In this document: positions 60,667 through 64,000 of the stretch, one piece after another
Numbering within the stretch: position 1 is the first letter of the stretch
Layout: each line of letters begins with the position of its first letter
Source: Ferdinandcohnia sp036962705
GTDB lineage: Bacteria > Bacillota > Bacilli > Bacillales > Bacillaceae_L
Reading direction: 5' to 3'
Assembly: GCF_036962705.1 (NCBI RefSeq)
Contig: NZ_JBALOQ010000019.1
Coordinates: 1-64,000, forward strand
Length of the DNA: 64,000 bases
Notes under the pieces: generated by a model
The model's input: the letters and a program-made list of their open reading frames with translations, nothing else
Told to the model about the DNA's origin: nothing
Database searches by the model: none
Made by a program: the position numbers and the translations under genes

Positions 60667-61989
60667 TTAAACTGTTGGCAAAGGTAAAACTGAACTTGTT
60701 CCATTTGCTGTTTTAATGGCTTGCTCTAGATCCTCTAAAATATCTTCAATATTTTCAATTCCAACAGATAAGCGAACTAAGTCTTCAGAAACACCAGACA
60801 ACTTTAGATCTTCCGGACTTAATTGCTGATGTGTTGTGCTTGCTGGGTGAATGATTAAACTCTTTGCGTCACCAACGTTTGCAACATGTGACCAAAGCTC
60901 AACATTATTGATTAGCTTCTCACCAGCTTCTCTTCCGCCTTTTATACCGAAAATAATAACTGAGCCTGCACCTTTTGGTAGGTATTTATCAGCTAATTGC
61001 TTGTTAGGGTGATCGTCTTCACCAGGATACAATACCCAGTCAACCCCAGGATGGTTTTTAAGATAAGAAACCACTTTTTTCGTATTTGCAATATGCTCCT
61101 TCATTCGAACGTGTAATGTTTCAAGACCTAGGTTAAATTGGAATGAATTATAAGGACTTAGAGCTGGACCTAAATCACGAAGAAGTTGAACTCTTGCTTT
61201 GATAATATATGCAACTGGCCCTAACGCTTCAGCAAAGACCAAATCATGGTAGCTTGGATCTGGTGTTGTAAATCCAGGAAATTTTGGTGAATTCCAATCA
61301 AATTTACCACCATCGACGATAATTCCACCCATTGTTGTTCCATTACCTAGTAACCATTTTGTAGCAGAATGAACAACAATATCTGCCCCATGTTCAATTG
61401 GTCTACACAAGTATGGTGTTGCAAATGTATTGTCAATAATTAGCGGAATTCCTGCTTCATGGGCAATGTTTGCAACAGCTTCAATATCAAGGATATCTAA
61501 GCTTGGGTTTCCGATCGTTTCAGCAAAGATCGCCTTTGTATTTGGCGTAATGGCTTGTCGGAAGTTTTCAGGATTTGTTGGTTCTACTAAATGTGTCTTA
61601 ATTCCATATTTAGGAAGCGTGTTAGCGAATAAGTTATAAGTTCCACCATACAGGGTAGAAGCAGATACAATCTCATCTCCTGCACCAGCAATATTCAGAA
61701 TCGCTGTTGTAATTGCAGCCATTCCACTTGAGACTGCTAATGCACCAACTCCACCCTCTAATTGTGCAACTCTTTCTTCAAAAACAGTTGTTGTTGGGTT
61801 GTGGATACGAGTATAAATATAACCATTTTCCTTTAGACCAAATAGATTTGCTGCATGTTCGGTTGAATTAAATTTATATGCATTTGATTGATAGATTGGA
61901 ACTGCTCTTGCTCCAGTTACTGGATCAGCTTCAAGACCCCCATGTATCGCGATTGTTTCGGGTCTATAATTTTTTTGTTTTTCACTCAT
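60667..61989 (-). CDS. metY: O-acetylhomoserine aminocarboxypropyltransferase / sulfhydrylase (MetY-like)
   Basis: 440 residues, a PLP enzyme of the Cys/Met family. It forms homocysteine from O-acetylhomoserine and sulfide. PLP lysine Lys211 is in 'DIVVHSATKWLLGNG'. Other motifs are 'YTRIHNPTTTVFEERVAQLE' and 'LVRLSVGIENIEDILEDL'. The ATG at 61989 follows AGAGGGAGAG; the longer frame reads back through the riboswitch terminator and is not real. It uses carbon from homoserine, whose dehydrogenase gene (hom) is also in this window. It is repressed through its S-box when SAM is plentiful. Confidence 0.92.
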   Translation of the reverse strand: MSEKQKNYRPETIAIHGGLEADPVTGARAVPIYQSNAYKFNSTEHAANLFGLKENGYIYTRIHNPTTTVFEERVAQLEGGVGALAVSSGMAAITTAILNIAGAGDEIVSASTLYGGTYNLFANTLPKYGIKTHLVEPTNPENFRQAITPNTKAIFAETIGNPSLDILDIEAVANIAHEAGIPLIIDNTFATPYLCRPIEHGADIVVHSATKWLLGNGTTMGGIIVDGGKFDWNSPKFPGFTTPDPSYHDLVFAEALGPVAYIIKARVQLLRDLGPALSPYNSFQFNLGLETLHVRMKEHIANTKKVVSYLKNHPGVDWVLYPGEDDHPNKQLADKYLPKGAGSVIIFGIKGGREAGEKLINNVELWSHVANVGDAKSLIIHPASTTHQQLSPEDLKLSGVSEDLVRLSVGIENIEDILEDLEQAIKTANGTSSVLPLPTV

Positions 61990-62025
61990 TTGAATCTCTC
62001 CCTCTGTTTTTATGTTTATAAAAAT

Positions 62026-62172
62026 ATAAAAACCTCTTCGATAAGAAGAGGTGTATGTACGGTTTCTCTTCTTATCTTTCAGACAAACTAAGTCTGATGG
62101 ATTTAGCACCGTGTAAATTAACCGGTTGCCGGGCTTCATAGGGCCATTCCCTCCGCCACTCTTGATAAGATT
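62026..62172 (-). promoter_or_regulatory. SAM-I (S-box) riboswitch controlling metY
   Basis: On the minus strand: 'CTTATCAAGAGTGGCGGAGG', 'GAATGGCCCTATGAAGCCCG', 'GCAACCGG', 'GGTGCTAAATCC' and the 3' arm AGATAAG (62077-62071). A terminator ACCTCTTCTTAT-CGAAGAGGT and TTTTTA (62052-62026) follow, just before the metY RBS. Confidence 0.95.
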
Positions 62173-62361
62173 ATCGATATGAAATTTTAATACTTTAAAA
62201 GGTTAATATTATGCTAACTCTTTTTTTATTATAAGTCAATATGAATTTTTAGAAAAAATGAGCAATTTAAAATTCCGCGTTTATTTAATATTTCTAAGCC
62301 AGTATGGAACACGTTCTACAAATATTGTTAATTTGCTCCTTTTTTTCAGGAAATACGATAT

Positions 62362-62515
62362 TTTCCCCCGCATTAACGGGCAGTAAAACCCCCACCTCAA
62401 ACTTTAGTGAAAACGAAGAAATTTAGGCGGAGGATAACTGCCATAAAGCCCGATTGGTTCAACTAACAATCAGTAGGGGATGATGAAAACCCCTACTGAT
62501 TGAAGTTTCACTTTA
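62362..62515. repeat. dispersed intergenic element, family C copy
   Basis: The reverse complement starts 'AGTGAAACTTCAATCAGTAG' directly at the MFS stop codon, contains 'GATTGTTAGTTGAACCAATC' and ends near 'TTAATGCGGGGG'. A related but shorter copy is nested at 25593-25706. 62173-62361 is AT-rich with no gene. Confidence 0.7.
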
Positions 62516-63790
62516 TGATATTTTCGCTAGTGGTTTTCCCTCATTTTTAAAGGAATTTCTACTAAAAACAAGTAGGAAATAAAGTGATCCAATTAAATAC
62601 AAGACAGCCGTAATTGTAAACACATATGCATAACCCCAATAAGCCCCATGCAACATCACAATTGAGGTCGATACGGGTCCCATTAATGCCCATCCTAATG
62701 AAAACACCATCTGATTGACTGAATTGGCAAGCCCCTTCATCGAATCGTTCACGCGTCCCATAATAAGAGATGCTTGGATCGGATTACCCGCATTCATTAA
62801 TGCTTGTCTAAATAAAAATGCGATAGCCGCTATGTAAAGATTTTCAGTATACCCTGTGAGTAAAAGGAATGGAAGCGATGATAATTGCAAATAAACCACT
62901 GCGCGAACCTCTCCCACCTTACTAACAATGAAGGGACCTATAATCATTGCAATTGCTGTTGCTGCTTGACCCAATGATAGAATTAAACCGATAATTGTAT
63001 TACTAGCTAGAAAGCGATCTGCAAAATACAAATTCAAATATGGAATGACTAATCCTGAACCGAATCCAATGATCATCTGTGCAATGGCAAACATAGCAAT
63101 TAGTTTAATTTGCGATTTATTTACCTTTAATTTTTGACCAAAAGATTCTACTTTTTCAATTTGCGGTTGTTGTCTACGTTGTTCATTCATCTTAATGATT
63201 GGTAGAATTCCTGCAATATAGATGATCGTTGCAATTAAAAGAGTGATTCTTACACTCCATAGTCCACTCATATGAAATATAAATTGGAATGAGTCAGATA
63301 ATGCCCCACCTGCAATGTTTCCAACGACCTGCGCAAACATCATGATTGCTGAATGAAAGCTAAAGAGATGAACTCTTTGCTTAGCGGTTGAATTTTCCGC
63401 TAGCCATGGGATACCAGAAACCTGAATAAAGGCCGTTGACAAACCAGTTAAAAATGCTGTCGCTACGAGTAGCTGTTCAACATCTAGGATACTTCTTGCA
63501 AAGAATGCGATTGTTGAAACAGCCATACCCAGCAACATCACTTTTTTTCTACCAAATTTATCACTCATAAGACCAGCGGGTACAAGAATAATCGCCGATG
63601 CCAAAGCAGTCATGGCAATGATTGTTCCATTTGTTTGCTCAGAGTATCCCAATTCACGTACATAAAAGTTATACATGATGGTGAACATACCCATGCCTAA
63701 CTGTGTAAAAATAGTCGTTAAGATAAATAGTTTAATATTTTGATTGTATGATTTGTATTGTGTTTTCCATCCAGTCACTATGCTGCTCAT
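62513..63790 (-). CDS. MFS transporter
   Basis: 425 residues, 12 membrane segments. The signature loop between helices 2 and 3 is 'GLMSDKFGRKKVMLLGMAVS' (fits G-x3-D-x-G-R-K/R-x). A long charged central loop ('KMNEQRRQQPQIEKVESFGQ') divides two six-helix halves. ATG follows AGGGG. It is monocistronic, with a family C element at its stop codon. It is probably a drug or metabolite efflux pump; the substrate cannot be inferred. Confidence 0.85.
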   Translation of the reverse strand: MSSIVTGWKTQYKSYNQNIKLFILTTIFTQLGMGMFTIMYNFYVRELGYSEQTNGTIIAMTALASAIILVPAGLMSDKFGRKKVMLLGMAVSTIAFFARSILDVEQLLVATAFLTGLSTAFIQVSGIPWLAENSTAKQRVHLFSFHSAIMMFAQVVGNIAGGALSDSFQFIFHMSGLWSVRITLLIATIIYIAGILPIIKMNEQRRQQPQIEKVESFGQKLKVNKSQIKLIAMFAIAQMIIGFGSGLVIPYLNLYFADRFLASNTIIGLILSLGQAATAIAMIIGPFIVSKVGEVRAVVYLQLSSLPFLLLTGYTENLYIAAIAFLFRQALMNAGNPIQASLIMGRVNDSMKGLANSVNQMVFSLGWALMGPVSTSIVMLHGAYWGYAYVFTITAVLYLIGSLYFLLVFSRNSFKNEGKPLAKIS

Positions 63791-63860
63791 ATGTTACCCC
63801 TATGTTCTGAATACTTCGACTCCCTAAATATAATACAACTTTTCACAAAAATTGCAATAT

Positions 63861-64000
63861 AATCAAATGCGCTATAGCGTATTTGTGCCCAGATTTTTTT
63901 CGAGCTCGCCTCGAAAAGATACCTTTGAGAATCTGTGGCACCCGCCGGAGGCTTTTTAATTTTAGAAGGAGGAAGTCCTTCTGAAATTAAAAAACAACGC
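63861..64000. repeat. dispersed intergenic element, family B copy 4 (reaches window edge)
   Basis: 'TCAAATGCGCTATAGCGTAT', 'TTTCGAGCTCGCCTCGAAAA', 'CCTTTGAGAATCTGTGG' and 'CCGCCGGAGGC', in the order of the other B copies, then ATTTTAGAAGG / CCTTCTGAAAT. It may continue beyond 64000. Confidence 0.7.

Noticed and set aside
1..64000. CRISPR arrays, tRNA or rRNA genes, IS transposases, phage genes
   Set aside because: None seen: the tandem arrays have no spacer structure, and no transposase, integrase or RNA-gene signatures were recognised.

Overview
The window is from a low-GC, spore-forming member of the Bacillaceae (Bacillus, Neobacillus or Cytobacillus type). The evidence is sporulation and cortex genes (yutH, yunB, lytH, a YhcN-type lipoprotein), the sufCDSUB order, and a backbone that follows the Bacillus subtilis yui-yum-yut-yun-suf-met order gene by gene. 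There are no rRNA, tRNA, CRISPR, IS or prophage genes. A 21-base run of N (680-700) marks an assembly gap.

Layout. (1) About 1-11142, minus strand: a glycoside operon. A LacI-type repressor comes first, then a GH35-like beta-galactosidase, a lipoprotein solute-binding protein, a 975-residue protein joining carbohydrate-binding-like modules to a second solute-binding domain, two sugar permeases, and a membrane-anchored NHL/TPR/Yip1 protein cut by the window edge. There is no ATPase gene, so a shared MsmX-type ATPase is presumed. (2) 11.6-29.9 kb: conserved backbone with yuiB, the NADH dehydrogenase-like yumB and yutJ, Fe-S carrier and thiol genes (yutM, yuzB, yuzD, yutI), hom-thrC-thrB, a 2-hydroxyacid dehydrogenase, yutH/G/F/E/D, lipA and lytH. 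(3) 30.2-36.9 kb: a branched-chain amino acid (Liv-type) ABC transporter and an NhaC-family antiporter, placed between lytH and yunB, which are neighbours in B. subtilis. (4) 37.3-40.9 kb: yunB, yunC, yunD, yunF. (5) 41.2-49.1 kb: an accessory block with an extradiol ring-cleavage dioxygenase, an ACMSD-type decarboxylase, an IclR regulator and a second Liv-type transporter. (6) 49.6-51.5 kb: a YtrA/YtrB-like GntR-ABC unit. (7) 51.7-63.8 kb: sufCDSUB, metNIQ and a metY-like gene, the last two each behind a SAM-I riboswitch, then an MFS transporter.

The best candidate for something undescribed is block 5. Three copies of a TGTTCC-N7-GGAACA-type palindrome sit at the dioxygenase promoter, the iclR promoter and the transporter promoter. 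At the first and third, the palindrome lies exactly 6 bp upstream of a -35 box. At iclR it lies downstream of the predicted promoter. This fits an IclR protein that activates aromatic uptake and ring cleavage and represses itself. The decarboxylase keeps all the metal and substrate residues I recall for Pseudomonas ACMSD, but its partner is a VOC-type extradiol dioxygenase rather than the usual cupin enzyme.

The intergenic DNA is rich in small dispersed elements. I can align four families (called A-D here), including one element inserted inside another, and several abut stop codons. Family relationships and starts are my reading of the sequence; no searches were run.
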